From assembly GCA_012932295.1 (NCBI GenBank), contig JAAONU010000004.1, forward strand, positions 24,560,872 to 24,624,871: DNA of 64,000 nt, written 5' to 3'. The notes under the pieces are model-generated. The model made no database searches. It worked only from the letters and a program-made list of their open reading frames with translations, and had not been told where the DNA came from. How positions within the stretch are numbered: the stretch's first letter is position 1; every line of letters begins with the position of its first letter. Shown here piece by piece: positions 24,640-36,849 of this stretch. Position numbers and translations under genes: made by a program. The stretch comes from Cyclina sinensis (lineage: Eukaryota; Mollusca; Bivalvia; Venerida; Veneridae).

Positions 24640-24800
24640 GTAACTGTTTAGCGGTAACTCGGCAGAGCCTCGTTCTGTAATAAATCTGGAAGACTGGAAT
24701 CATACAGTCGACTGTTTTATAAGGCAAGGGTGTGGAAGCAAACGAAATCACGATACGATCTAACAAGGCAGACAGGTATCATTACTTAATAGTTTGTTTG
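24640..24800 (+). other. Highly conserved block of the duplication (copy 1)
   Basis: GTTCTGTAATAAA, GGAATCATACAGT, TTTTATAA.GCAAGGG and CGATACGATCTAACAAGGCAGACAGGTATCAT are retained at 43805-43920 with few changes. There is no ORF. Its strong retention suggests an untranslated exon or cis-element. Confidence 0.35.
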
Positions 24801-25610
24801 TTAGATTTAAACTAAGACATATGCAAATTTGCGCCGGAAACCTGTCTAAGCTATCATTCATGCATAACAATATAAACTTGTTCATAGTTCCTGAATTCAT
24901 GTCATAAAAATAAAAGTAGGATGAACATTTTTGAAGGATTATTCAAAGTATTAATATGTTATAGACTAGGAAAAAGGACATTTTTATTGCATCTATTTAC
25001 ATCTATCTGCTAGTAAAAATGCCTGTTTAATTATTCTGAAAACTAAATCATCGATATTGCTTCGAACTTTACCAATACAACAGATCAAAATTTAGTAATA
25101 CAAAATTGTCACTTATGAACGCTTGTTAAACGTTACGTGACGTTACAACCACGTAAAATTTGACCAGAGTAATATCTACACGAAATAATGGAAAATTTTC
25201 TGATAGCAAAAATATGTGTCTTTGCAAAAGTAAACCCCATTGATTTACTAACTTATTTAATTATTGGCCTTTTTTCATTTCCATTTCATTGATTTAAGAA
25301 ACCATTACTGAACGTGATTCTACTATCACGAAAGTCAAACCTTAGGTTCATTTTTAAATGCAAAAATGTTCATGTAAAAGTTAAATTGTGTTTTGCTTTA
25401 GACACACCAGTACTTGTGTATATATGTGTTTATCTACCCGTAACAGCTCAATTATCCCGTGCATGTCCGTGCAAACACATCCACCCCTCAAAATCAAGTA
25501 AAAATCAAATGTGTAGAATAAAGTCAACGTGATATGAGCAGGGTTTAATTTGAATTTTTGATTCGAACCATCTGTTACACTACAGAACTGATTAGAGTGA
25601 AGAATCTCTG

Positions 25611-26534
25611 ATGCCTAGAAGACAGATGTCGGAGGCAGAGGCAGCCAGAGCAGTCGGTCGTCTGCTGGCTGGGCATGGTGTTAGCCAAAGCGTAATCCAA
25701 CTACTTTGATAAAAGTACCCGGACACAAGGCCGTCGCCAGACGTCCTCATAGTGGACGTCCAAGGTCAACATCTGCTCGAGAAGGCCGTGCCATTTTTTT
25801 CCTGGCATAGGTTTGGACTCGGCTGTTGCCCTAAATAGAGACTTCCAGTTTGCTTCCGGTGTTCGAATTTCGGCACAAACATATCGCAACAGACTCCACG
25901 ACGCTAATTTACGTGCTTGCCGTCCTGTGGTACGTCCTCCTTTAACGCCATGACACCGTGCGTCCCATCTTGAGTTTGCCAGAGATCATGTTATTTGAAA
26001 CTCAGGCAGTTTCGAAATATTCTATTCACCGACGAGACCAAATTTTGCTTGGACTTCCATGATGGACGTCGGCGTTCAGCGAGTGTTGCATATCCGAACA
26101 TGACAAGTTTGGTAGTGGCTCTGTTATTGTTTGGGCGGGCATTTCTTACGACGGGCGAACAGACATTCACGTGTTTGTTAACGGCAAAGTTACTGCTAGA
26201 CGAGATTCTCGGACGTAATTCCATATGCTGGTGCAATCGAATGGACGACAATGCTACAGCTCACCGTGCGAGAATCGTCAATCATTACCTTGACGACCAA
26301 GGTGTTGAACGTATGGAATGGCCAGCTAGGTCTCCAGACATGAACCCAATAGAAAATTCCAGGGACATGCTGCAGCGCCGTGTTTCCGCTCGACAACATC
26401 AGCCGTCAACCAGAAATATGCTGGCTGCTGCCTTTAGTGAGGAATATGGTCTCATACCAAAAAAGGAGATCAAAAAGCTCATACGCAGCTTCCAGATCCG
26501 TGTCAAAGAGGTTATCCGAGCACGAGGAGGTTAA
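25611..26534 (+). pseudogene. Tc1-type transposase pseudogene (DD34E family)
   Basis: This is a full-length but dead Tc1 transposase gene. Frame 1 from ATG 25611 gives the helix-turn-helix start MPRRQMSEAEAARAVGRLL, then a stop. A second segment reads RRPHSGRPRSTSARE, containing the GRPR hook between the two DNA-binding subdomains. A third segment, in another frame, reads GVRISAQTYRNRLH...RACRPVVRPPLTP before a stop. The last ORF (25995-26534, 179 codons) carries the catalytic core: ILFTDETKFCLDF (first Asp), MDDNATAHRARIV (second Asp) and WPARSPDMNPIEN (Glu). It ends EVIRARGG, the usual C-terminus. At least two stops and two frameshifts make it inactive. It is absent from copy 2 of the duplication, so it inserted afterwards. 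Terminal inverted repeats were not resolved. Confidence 0.92.
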
Positions 26535-26929
26535 CCCAGTTTCTAAACTTTATCTGGTTTCCATATTTCTTATGATAAGCCATTGTGTTTACCCACCCAT
26601 CAAGTCTCAAACTCTTTAAAAACTGATACGGGTTGTCTTTGAGGATTAATTGTGCTAATGTGTTTGTGAAACACATGTTACTTTTAGTTCAAATTGGTCA
26701 CAGGTACAATGAATTTTTGTTGGATATAAACTTAAAGTAAAAAAGGTATGTCTTTAAGAACTGCTGCCATAAGTCCTTGACACTTAATTTCTTTTGCTGG
26801 GTATATTTTCCACGTAGAGTAAATCTGTTTCATAACTTTTAAATTTCCAAAATATCAAACACTGCATCTTTGTGCAATATTTAGAAAAAAAGAAGTAAAA
26901 CCTATTTTACATTATTAGTTATAAAGATT

Positions 26930-27675
26930 CTTAGCGGGATATACGGCCTCTTATAGCCTGTTAGAGTTGATATAACCCGAGCCGCCAGCCAAGAATCTGT
27001 ATAACAAATTTATAATACCGCAGATTTATTTGATTCTCAAAATGTATATTCCAACACCAATCCATCATAGCGAAAATTAATATAGGTATTCCCCTATGAC
27101 GCCTCTTTCCCACTTGATTGTTGTTCATATTTCTGCAACAGTTTCGGAAACTGCCGAACAAATACAAGTACTCGCATTGGATAGGAGCATGCCTTGAGGA
27201 TTTAAATCTTTACCAGCAAAAACTTTTTATAACTTTATTCCATGAGTAACTGTTTAACTACGTTTCGGATCGCTAGCGTTCGTCATGTGGACGCCTTTTT
27301 TTCGAAAATAAGCGCTTTGTTGTGAACAGAATTGTAGTTCTATCTTCTTAACAAGTGGTAGAGGGTGAAAAATATAATGCAAGAATTAGACCTTTACTAC
27401 ATTTATTAAACATTGATATTAATTGCTAAATAATAATACATACATGAAATAATAGTCATCGATACTTTTGAGGTGAGCAACGTCGGCCATTTTGTATCGT
27501 CTGAAAATATTCTTTCGTAGCCAATCAGAAAATTGAACTACTGTGAGGCTCTTTAAGGGTAAGTTTCCTAACGGTATATACAGATTTTCCTCCCGGTATA
27601 TACGGGTGAGTATACAAAAGCTCTCGTCCAATGAGATCCATTCAAATTTATTTGCGGTAATATAAAAAAACAACA
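26930..27675. mobile_element. Unidentified insertion in copy 1
   Basis: The duplication partner passes directly from the ...AAGTAAAAC.TAT block to ATATATA.TTTAGTTAAGA, so about 740 bp are inserted here. The left part contains AAGATTCTTAGCGGGATATACGG and the inverted TTCTTGGCTGGCGG. The right part has the palindrome-like CGGTATATACAGATTTTCCTCCCGGTATATACGGG. A minus-strand ORF (27419-27676) includes a Kozak-placed MADVAHLKSIDDYYF, but no family is recognised. It is probably a non-autonomous DNA transposon. Confidence 0.5.
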
Positions 27676-27689
27676 AATATATATTTTAG

Positions 27690-28130
27690 TTAAGACCCTC
27701 AGACTCAGATAATAAATGATTTGGATAAAACGCATATCAGAGGAAACTTCTGCTAAAAGGTTATCAAGGTTATATGAAAACCTGATTATCATTCAATAAA
27801 AACGTCATTATCAACGTAGACATATGGTATCTGAATTTTCTGATAAGGTTTTAGTTAAAACGAAATGGGTACATACTTTAACTTTATCTCGCTTTTATCC
27901 TGAGAAAGTTTTTTTCTACTGATATTATCTCTAAGATGTTCACGACTGATAGTATAAAGATACATTTGAATCAGTCAAGACTAACGTGTAGACTTAATCT
28001 GATCCGTCAGTTGTAGCAGTAAATTGACAGCTTAGCATTCTGTCTTTGGCTATCGTCTATAACGTCTACTTTTTTGTTCGATGAGACAAATATACTGTAA
28101 AAGGAGGTATATTTCATACAAAAATTGTAC
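27690..28130 (+). repeat. Conserved module M1 of the duplication
   Basis: It contains AAACTTCTGCTAA, TTATCAAGGT, ATTATCATTCAATAAAAAC, GGTATCTGAATTTTCTGATAA, a TTTATCTCGCTTTTATCCTGAGAAAG block, and TTGACAGCTTAGCATTCTGTCTTTGG. It matches 44630-45070 closely and 29800-30090 and 46250-46500 more loosely. There are therefore four copies: an older tandem pair, then duplication of the pair. No ORF is shared. Confidence 0.7.
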
Positions 28131-28720
28131 CTTTTTGTTTTTATATGAGACATAGAAATGAAGGACAAATGAAGTGTTTTTTGTTACAATGCAGCCGAGT
28201 GCGCTAAAAATCGAACAATATTTACACCAGACCCCCATATAGAGCATAAAAGGAATAAAAGAGACTATAAAAATTTATTTGTAACTAACTCGTAAATCTG
28301 AAAGTATGATGTCTTTTACAAATATACTACACGTCTGAGGCTAGTAAAGGTTTATAGAAGACCTGACCTGAATGTCATGAATAGTAAACTGAAAGAGCTG
28401 AATCGACGGAATTGCTAATAGCAGAAACAGCAACGGACAAGGGACTCATTATATATGTAAAATGCACTTATTGGCAGTTTAAGTCTTGTTTAATGAGTTA
28501 GTTTTACAACCAAAGTGATAATTATGTAATTATGTCTTGCGGTGACGTTTTTTAATGTTGCGGGGCGAAAATGAGAAAAATTCTGATTTGTCGAGTCTTT
28601 GCTTCTGATTTCTGCGGGATAAAAGGGGGCGAGAACACGAACTGTCAAACACAAATTGAAGTAAATTCATCTGTATACTGATTGGCAATTGTTTCTTTTC
28701 AATTCTCTTTTATATAAATG

Positions 28721-29672
28721 GTCTCCGAAAGGAAGCATATAGTTTTTGAACTGTCCATCCGTCAGTCAGTCCGTCAGCCCATTAGTCAGTCCGTCCGAAA
28801 ACTTTAACATTGGCCATAACTTCCTTTTAAGTGAGTGGATTTACTTCATTCTTGGAAACAACACCTCTTTGGACAAGTACTTTCAACTGACCTATAATTA
28901 TTTGACCTTGACCCCCTGATTAACCTTTACCATGAAGATCCGATTGTCCAAAAACTTTAACATTGTCAATAACTCCTTTATTATTAAGTGCATTAACGTC
29001 ATGCTTCGACACAACATCCCTTTGGACAAGGCCTTCCCACTGGCCTATATTGTTATCCCTGACCCCTGACTGACCTTCCTCTTGAAGATCCAATTGTCCA
29101 AAAACTTTAACATTGCCTACATCTTCCTTATAAGCAAGTGGATTTACTTCATACTTGGAAACAACACCCCTTTGGACAAGACCTTCCCACTGACCTTTCA
29201 TTATTTGACCTTGAATATCCAATTGTCCAAAAACTAGTATTTGGCCATTACCTTCCCACTGACCTATATTTGTTTGACCTTGACCCCTGGATGACCTTCA
29301 CCTTGAAGATCAGATGGTCCAAAAACTTTAACATTGGCCATAACTTCCGTTTTAGTAGGTGGAATTACCTCATTCTTGGACACAACACCCCTGTAGACAA
29401 GGCCATCACACTGACCTATATTTATTTAACCTTGACCCCTGAATGACCTTCACCTTAAAGATCCAATTGTCCAAAAGCTTTAACATTGCCCATAACTTCC
29501 TTATTAGTAAGTGGATCTACTTCATACTTGAACACAACCCGTTTTAGATAAGACCTTCCCACTGACCTATATTTATTTCACCTTGACCCCTGAATGACTG
29601 GTTCTCAGCTCAAAGGTCAAACCACCACTTTCGGGGACATTGTCATCTTACAGTGACAGTTCTTTTTTTTCA
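28721..29672 (+). mobile_element. Dispersed repeat of the 152-bp-unit family, expanded copy
   Basis: After GTCTCCGAAAGGAAGCATATAG and a (GTCAGTCCGTCC)n stretch come about five to six tandem units. Each has CTTTAACATTG.CCATAACTTCC, GTGGATTTACTTCATACTTGG, ACAACACCCCTTTGGACAAG, and TTTGACCTTGACCCCTGA. Units are spaced 149-153 bp except one internally deleted unit. It ends GTCATCTTACAGTGACAGTTCT like the 22.4-kb copy. The minus-strand ORF 28920-29222 is a frame running through the repeat, not a gene. The structure resembles oyster pearl-type elements with central tandem repeats, by analogy only. Confidence 0.8.
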
Positions 29673-29789
29673 TGACCCGAAGTTTCTATGATGTAAATAA
29701 AAAATAAAATTAAATCAGAAAAAATAAGATAAATATTGAAATATGTTTATATATATTGCAGTCAGAATAGAAATGATCTATAATAAAAA

Positions 29790-30095
29790 TGTTATTTGTT
29801 TTTCTGTTTTTGGTTATAAACGCTTTACCAGATTTTAATCAATAGAAACATTGTTATCTTCGTCTGTTAAGATGTTAGTTATAACATGCTAAATTAGAAT
29901 GCGCGTGCAAATTAAATTTATCTCGCTTTTTATCCTAGAGAAAGTTTTTTACCATTAATATCTGTAAGATACTCACGTCTGATGCAATTTGTATACCAGT
30001 CAAAACGAATGTATCACAAACTTCTACTTAATATTTTTATGTTGTAAAGGTACATTGACAGTTTTATACACTGTCTTTGACTAGATCCTGTAACG
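29790..30095 (+). repeat. Conserved module M2 of the duplication
   Basis: This is the second, diverged member of the module family. It has GTTAAGATGTTAGTTATAACATGCTAAA, then TTTATCTCGCTTTTTATCCTAGAGAAAG, then ACATTGACAG...CTGTCTTTGAC and TGTAACGT. Its nearest relative is 46250-46500. Confidence 0.6.
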
Positions 30096-30537
30096 TGTGC
30101 CAGCCTTATGAGTAAAGGGACCCCAGTCATTATTTTTCTAAGAAAAGTGAGCCCTGGTCATAATATTTTGACTTCCCGGTCATAACATTAGGACCTATCT
30201 AGGTGAAGAAAAAATAACCCTCGCAAAGACTTTGACCCCCCTCAGAAAGTAACGGACGCCACATACATTCCGCCCTTTCCCGCACCTCCACACACAAAAC
30301 ACCAGAATATTTTATTGATACCAGTCGTACGCTTATAATGTTAGAGATTAATGAAAGCGCTGAAAACTCACAATACTCACTGATATCAAGTTGTAAAATA
30401 GTGTTGTAATTTAGATTGTTTTATCGATTATGGAGCATGGGGAAAGCATTGAGTGATAAACTTTGCTTTAACTCTGTCAGGTAACGACCCATCAAATTTT
30501 AACAGAGAAAGACTGAATGGGTTTGCTCAAAGCAATT

Positions 30538-30660
30538 TCAATTATCCTGGTCTACTACAATAATTATACCCAACCATCCAGGACTACTACTGAGCAAGTT
30601 AAGATAACATATTTATTGGGTGGGGTCAAGAGGTATGTTAGTTTTTCGATGTAGTTGAAA
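30538..30660 (+). repeat. Single-unit copy of the 95-bp minisatellite element
   Basis: ATTATCCTGGTCTACTACAA, ATTATACCCAACCATCCAGG, ACTACTACTGAGCAAGTT and AACATATTTATTGGGTG match the array at 36.85-37.6 kb, including the left edge ATTATCCTGGTCTACT. This shows that the array is a mobile repeat with an internally amplified unit. Confidence 0.75.
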
Positions 30661-30799
30661 CAAAGGTAATAAAAGACCATATGCGTCATGAAAATATATT
30701 TGAAACAATGAACTGGAGACATGCTATCAATAACTGCAATAGCAAATAATAACAAAAAATATTTAGATTATCGCTATGAAAGACACAGTAACAGCGACA

Positions 30800-31325
30800 C
30801 AATGGTCGGACTTGTTTGGAGGCAAACCGGCGTACGCCGATCATATGACCGGCTTACGCCGGCCACGTGAATAACATTACCCCCCCCCCCGTCCCCCTAC
30901 CCCTGTGACCGTTTTAGCCGTCGTGAAACCCGGGTGAATACCAATCACGGATAAACGGCTGTAAAGAGAAATGGCCCCTTGCCAACAGGTTGGTTCGCTG
31001 TAGCAACAGTAGAAGTGAACGAAATGTTCCTAGAAGATGAGGAGAAAAGCAGTCACGCGTTAAGTCATGTATTAGTGCACTCGAATTTAAGTCGATGTAA
31101 GAACTATATAATGTCTCTTCTCTTATTAACCATCTTGTATTCATGCGCCCCGGCGTACGCCTGTCAGTAAAATCGGCGTTCGCCGTTTGCCCCGGTTTGC
31201 GCTAACCGCCACATGACTTTATTCCAAAAAAGTGAGTTGCACTTTGACCCGGCGCCAATCAAGTGACAACGGCGTAAAATAGTTCCCCGCCGGCTCAAAC
31301 GGGGTATCCAAACAAGACCTCCCAT
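30800..31325. mobile_element. GC-rich MITE with GGCGTACGCC palindromes
   Basis: The ends are inverted: ATGGTCGGACTTGTTTGGAGG on the left and the complement of CAAACAAGACCTCCCAT on the right. Near the left end lie CCGGCGTACGCCG and CCGGCTTACGCCGG. Near the right lie CCGGCGTACGCC and CGGCGTTCGCCG. Internal features are a poly-C run of about 12 (near 30881) and a GC-rich interior. Base composition is far from its surroundings. No transposase is encoded, so it must be mobilised in trans. Confidence 0.7.
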
Positions 31326-31479
31326 TGACTGAAGTGCATAGCTACTTTATGCACAAAGACATTGTTGAAAACAGAAAAGAAAGCCATGAGTGACACAAGA
31401 TCACTCACCTAAGTACTATGGCTTAAAGTATGCTGCTGTGCGAACATTAAAAGGAAAATTAGTCTTTGAACTGAAAATG

Positions 31480-31960
31480 TTCACAGTTCTAATATTTTAA
31501 AACAAATAGGACCTCCTGGTCGGGGCCAATTTGGACTCCATAAAAATAATTTGAACAAAGCTTGTGGAGGTCCAATAAACAGTGCAACATATAAAATTAT
31601 CTAAGCTTTAATGCATACAGTTTCAGACAAGGAGATTTAAAAATGTTTTTCTCAACACAACTCAATGTAAAACAAGTGACTACCCGCGCAGGGGTCAGTT
31701 TGGACCCTAGAAAAATAGTTTTAATAGACTTCGTGAAGATAACTGTAAAATGCTACTTAACAAATGTTTAAGGTAAAGAGCCTACGGTTTCTGAAAAGAA
31801 GGTTTCCAAAGATTAAACATTTTACACATAAAGAATCCCTGGACATAATTCGAATAAACGCAGAAGAGGTTTACTAGACAATGCAAAATACAAAATATCT
31901 AAGCTCATATGCATAAAGGTTTGACAAAAAGAGGTTTGCTACAAGTATGGATCCAGATCA
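31480..31960. repeat. Degenerate bivalve-type dispersed repeat
   Basis: Two related units occur: GGTCGGGGCCAATTTGGACTCC (31518) and CGCAGGGGTCAGTTTGGACCCT (31687). Both are followed by ATAAAAAT or AGAAAAAT, then AATTTGAACAA or AGTTTTAATAGA, then AACTGTAAAATGCTA-type strings. I recognise this as a common molluscan repeat that is often mispredicted as coding. Confidence 0.5.
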
Positions 31961-32400
31961 GTCTACGTTTCGCGTAGTCCAGGTATTGTCAAATACAATT
32001 TCCTGGAGTAGAACGAAAACTATTTTTCTTAATGAAATTTGTAAGTACTACTTCTACTACGCCAGCAGCAGTAGCAGCAACAACAACAATTACAACAAAA
32101 ACAAGTATTAGGAATAACAACACTTGCAGTAGTTAATAGTCAGTCAGTGATCGATTAGGGTGTGTGTCTGTGTGGGGTGGGAGTCAAAAATTTTCAGATA
32201 TCATCGTCATTATTTTAAAGAAAAGGAGTCACTGTTTATGCTGACATCTACTTGTCCACCAATTGATAAAAGGCATAAACACATATGTAGTTCTAAAAAT
32301 TACAACTCCTCTATCCATTTGTTCTATTACTGATTCGCCTTGCTTCGGCTACCTGTATCGTTATGTATAGTAATTGGTCGCTAGACAGATAAGAATAAAA

Positions 32401-32553
32401 ATGACGGCGGACATCAGCCAGTTGGCAGAGACCGGTTCCCAAATATGCCAGGTACCCATTTGTAAACTGCACTATTCATTTACTTCATTCAATTTAAAGC
32501 AACTGGCAATCCAGCTTCATCTTATCTTTTTATCCAAACAACAACATGATTAA
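32401..32553 (+). CDS. Short ORF, possible first coding exon (weak)
   Basis: ATG at 32401 in a good context (AAAAATGAC) opens 50 codons. The first 17 read MTADISQLAETGSQICQ, which looks protein-like. The following residues are AT-driven. CAG followed by GTACCC at 32449-32457 could be a weak splice donor, which would leave just the protein-like part as an exon. No homologue is recognised, and the segment is not repeated elsewhere in the window. A chance ORF is the main alternative. Confidence 0.2.
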   Translation: MTADISQLAETGSQICQVPICKLHYSFTSFNLKQLAIQLHLIFLSKQQHD

Positions 32554-32627
32554 TTTTGAACAGCGATAAAAATAACCCGCCATGTTTATAAATTTTTATT
32601 TTATGCCTACCAATGAAATATAGGGAA

Positions 32628-33346
32628 ATATCAGTGAGATATAAGTGATAATACACTGTTTTGAATCAGTTAATTACCATTTTGATAATACACTGTTTGT
32701 GCCGGAACTACTGCTTGATGAAACTTCAGGAATTTCCCCACCACAAGAGAATCCGCTGTATTTCAGACTGTGACAGGGAGTGAAATTTATTTACCTTGTT
32801 AAATCCAATTATAATATTGAATTCCTGAGCCTAACTAGTTGTGAACAATGATGAAATTCGCCATAAATTATTTAAAATGTCTGATTTGTTTACATAACTC
32901 ACATGGACAATATCCAATATGGCCGACTTTCAATTCAATTTATTGAATATTACTCGGTATTAATCCGCTTTTATAATTAAAGTATGTATGGCAAAAAATC
33001 AATAAATATTGATAAACTGTGTAGACAAAAATAAATGTTATTTGATGAAAGTGTATTCAGTTTATTTCAGCAGAAGTAAAGTTATCATATGTATTGGAGA
33101 TTGTCTGCACTTTTTTTTGTGCGGAGTAACCAAAGTACGCATTAACTGATTTGGGGCTAACCTTGGGGAATTTATTGAAGGCCCTGATTAAAAATATCAT
33201 AAAAAACCCATTTTTGACGTGTTGGCATAAAATAAAAAGAAAATTTGTTTTTTTTTAGTGGAAGATGGGAATTTATTTCATCTCGTGAACACCATATGTT
33301 GATATTTTTCTCATCTTCCACAAAAACAAACAAATATCCTCTATTT
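32628..33346 (+). mobile_element. Hairpin-ended element, copy A (hairpin arm deleted)
   Basis: It is nearly identical (about 97%) to 40790-41577, from ATATCAGTGAGATA to AAATATCCTCTATTT. A direct repeat GATAATACACTGTTT occurs twice near the start. It lacks about 70 bp that form the second arm of the terminal hairpin in copy B, passing directly from TTGATATTTT to TCTCATCTTCCAC. Any ORFs (33172-33384 minus) are the strand opposite to the repeat and are shared only because the element is repeated. Confidence 0.85.
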
Positions 33347-34879
33347 AATATGTTATGATCACTATAAAGTGAGAAGACACTCAATATATAATTTGTGATT
33401 CTTGAAAAATATAATTATTTTGGTCGAGCTGTAAGTTTCTGGAAAGAAGCAGGAGATAAACGTTTATATCACTAATACTATATCTGCATGCTATACCTTT
33501 CTGTTTCGCAAATTATTCATTCATAGAGTCTAAAACATTGAAATGGTGTAGCATTTACTCCTTTCCATTTTTTATGCTCTAATAACCTTATCTAGAGAAA
33601 GTTAAATTAAGATGCAACAAAACTGAGGTTATCAATTTGATTTGAAATTTTGATAATCTTTTCGAGAATCATAAATCTCTAAGGTATAATTTTAGTATAA
33701 TTGAAGTATTCTGATAAGCGTGTATCTGGCACATGCTTCATTTAGCTATACCGCTGCTTTATGCGTTTTTGTTTTACTCTCAAAATAGATTTCCAAGAAA
33801 CTGTTTTAAAGTACTTACAGCAAATAAATTATGTTATGATTTTGTTTTATATGGACGAGATTAAACACTTAAAATAATATCGATTTTTTGCGGACATCTA
33901 CTGATTAGTTCAAACAAAAACGAAGCATTTATTAAAATCAAGTTTTTACACAAATTTCTGTAACAGCTCCTTGCATTCCACTTAATTTAAAGTTAAATAA
34001 TTACTAACAAATAGTTTATTCACAGTTGTCTCTTTTGTGATATTTTGATTAAGAATGTCTGATTTAGTAAACGTTCTCTTTTTTAGTCTATGCTAAACTA
34101 AATGACATTAAATGGCACTTACGGACATTAGGGAAAAACACACTTGTTACATAATTATGACAGATTATGTAATCCTGTGTAAGGGTCTTTTTTCATATGT
34201 ACATTGTATCATTCTACTTAATATATTCTTTCAATGTTTTTACTACACATTTTTGTATAGTAAAAAATAAAACATCTAAAGCCAACAGTAAACAAATTAT
34301 GTTGACCCTAAGAGTTTAAAACTTTAAGAAAATCTTGGCTTAAACATATGACAAACAAAGGCCTGACTTCAATATATGATAAGTCACTATACTATTACTT
34401 TATAATCTAATCAGTGACTGCAACGTTACGTAAAGAATTATGGAATAATGATTTAAAGAATAAATGTTTCACAAAAATTCAAAATGACTAACATACACTA
34501 CAAACTAAACATAATGTACCAAAAGAAAAGGATCTTACTCCTTTATTGAAAATGCATCAGCATGTTTTCCAAATTGCAAATTGCTGTCAAAATTCTTTCT
34601 TTTTAGAAATATTTTCCTACTGATCATGAAAAAGTGTAAGGAGATTTAAATCACTTAATATTTACTTTTTGTATTTTATCAGGCGTGAAGATACTGGTAG
34701 AGAAAAAAAGCACACGGGATGATTTCTTCTTGTTATGGCGGTAACTTTGTGGTTAAATCTGTTTTTGAAATTACTACTTTTGAATTAAATGAATGCAGCT
34801 GTATGTCACGGACGCAATTTAAAAGAAAATAAATAAGACACTAGTGTCACAGGATGCGGTTAAAAGAAAATTCTATTTT

Positions 34880-35010
34880 TTTAAGAATTCTATGTCGGCG
34901 GCAGTGGTTTTATGTAGTGAAAGAAATTAATAGCGGAACTTTTATTTTCCTACTTTTACGTGAGTAAATGTACTTCTCTTTGCATTAGCAGATGACTTAA
35001 ATGCATTAAG
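34880..35010 (+). other. Conserved donor-like block (copy 2)
   Basis: This is the partner of 1580-1710. CGGCGGCAGTGGTTTTATG, TTTATTTTCCTACTTTTA and GTGAGTAAATGTAC are retained. The base before the GT is C here instead of G. The block supports either an untranslated exon with a donor or a conserved cis-element. Confidence 0.3.
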
Positions 35011-36849
35011 CTGAGTTGCATATTATCTAGAAGACACAGAGTAAAATGAAACGACATTTATAAAAATGATTAAACGCATTATGCTAAATTGAGCGAATAG
35101 TTATGAAAAATCTAACAATTAGTTTCTTGACCTGTATCATAGTAATACTAAATACTAAAATTTGAGTAAGTGCCATTTAGCTTGGCTACCTTTCTTGGAG
35201 CTAGAGACTGCTATATTAACATCTAAATAATTGTTAATGTAACAAGAAATAAGATGAAAAACTAATTATTAAAATGTAAAGTTTTCGGACATAGACAAAT
35301 AGAGAACGATCTGTAATCAAATATCATTTTTTCCATAACTTACAGTTCGGGCTACAAAAGAAAAAAATGTTGAATTTAATGCTTAAAGTTGAATAGCATT
35401 TTCAGTGAAATAAATTAAATATTTAGTCGTATTTATTATATATTAATTCCATTTAGTATGATTGTCAATGGATAAATATTTTGTAAATGTTTTTTTTTTT
35501 GTATTTAATTACGGCTGTATTAATGTAATTATTACTGCATTGATCATATGGCATTAATTACGACGCAATTAAACTAATAATTACGTATTTTGCCATGAAA
35601 TTTCATAACAGCAACACTTTTAACCAGTGGCAAACTTTCTTCTTCAGCTGAAGATTTTTATCTAACAATTTCATTCGTTTCAAATGTAGGTCAAACTCAA
35701 TTTTAATTCAGCTTGGAAAATATAAAAAAAAATTACCCCCATCTATACTTGAAACCATTCTTTAATCCATACCGCTATCATATTGCCCTTGAGTAAAAGA
35801 TATTAACTATGTAAGAATTACGCCTCATGCGTGTAAAAGAAAGACAATTCCAAATTTGGTGTTTTCAACGGCAATGAATCAGTTCATATAATGGTACTTG
35901 GACATGATATTGGTATCCATGTTACTTTTCATTTTCCATTTTCTGCCTTCTGTATTTTCTTGACGTATAGCTTAAAGAGAGTTCATAAAATTAGTGTCCC
36001 TCGCCTTCTATTTTGAAAATTATTGCTTTTCAAAAGAAGACAAATACAGTATCTCAGAATATGATTGCTTTTAACAGACGAAAAACATCACGATATATTA
36101 TATTACTACAAATATAGACGTCTAAAAAGTGAATGGACTCGATGCAGTACCTGGTTATTAAACTAGAAAAGTGGAAGTGTTTAAAACAATTCCAGAAAGT
36201 GAGGCATAAATAAATTGTATTCATTTTTACAATTATTTTAAAACCATATTCGTGAGTAAAACAGAAACCATTGTAATCTATAAATATTATAGTGACAAAT
36301 TTATTTGTCTGAATTTTGGACATTGCCTTTAATAAAATGAATAAGTTTCTCCTCAAAAAACAATAACTATTTGCAGATTCCAAGCAGACATATGAGGCTA
36401 TGTACTGAGGTGAATCTTACACATTTTATTTTAATGAATATTAGGAGGTCTTGCTTAACATACTTGTTTCGTTTCGTTTTTTCAGATTTTTTTGCCATGA
36501 AATATTTTAGTGAATACTTGTAACATTTACAACCCAACGAAATTGAATTGTTCTCGTTTCTGACGCTTACAGAAAAAATAAATATAAGCAAAAATATTAA
36601 GACTACTCATTTCTTATTGTTATAAAATACATTCATTATATCTACAGTATACATAACAACAACACCTGACGAGGTAAACACATATTCCCAGTGAAACAAC
36701 TCTAAACAACCGCTGGACCTTAAAAAACACAAAAGCATGTGCTAGCATATATAAAATAAAAAAACCCCACAACATTTAGTAAAAATAAACACATGGAAAT
36801 TTAATGCTGAGAGACTTACAGAAGGTGCCACAATATATTTTAGATCTAT

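Larger units (their letters stand above)
300..30100 (+). repeat. Segmental duplication, copy 1 (with insertions)
   Basis: This is the left member of a co-linear direct duplication whose partner is at 33.9-46.5 kb. Shared blocks include the CGGCGGCAGTGG segment (1596 versus 34896), the CGCGTAAGTGGG segment (19684 versus 38936), the CACTTCCGGTGTTAC block (20307 versus 39587), the GGGTAAGTTC block (22247 versus 42320), the CGATACGATCTAACAAGG block (24751 versus 43886) and the GATCCGTCAG block (28001 versus 44960). The offset drops from about 33.3 kb to 19.3 kb and then 17.0 kb because this copy carries the 12.4-kb element, a Tc1 element and several MITEs. Identity looks like roughly 70-90% by block, so the duplication is old. 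What the ancestral unit encoded is not visible. Confidence 0.85.

Noticed and set aside
28920..29222. 100-codon minus-strand ORF with repeated GQWEGLVQR and NVKVFGQ peptides
   Set aside because: It is the translation of the 152-bp tandem repeat on the wrong strand. The peptide repeats with the DNA unit, and the frame breaks at the unit with a deletion.
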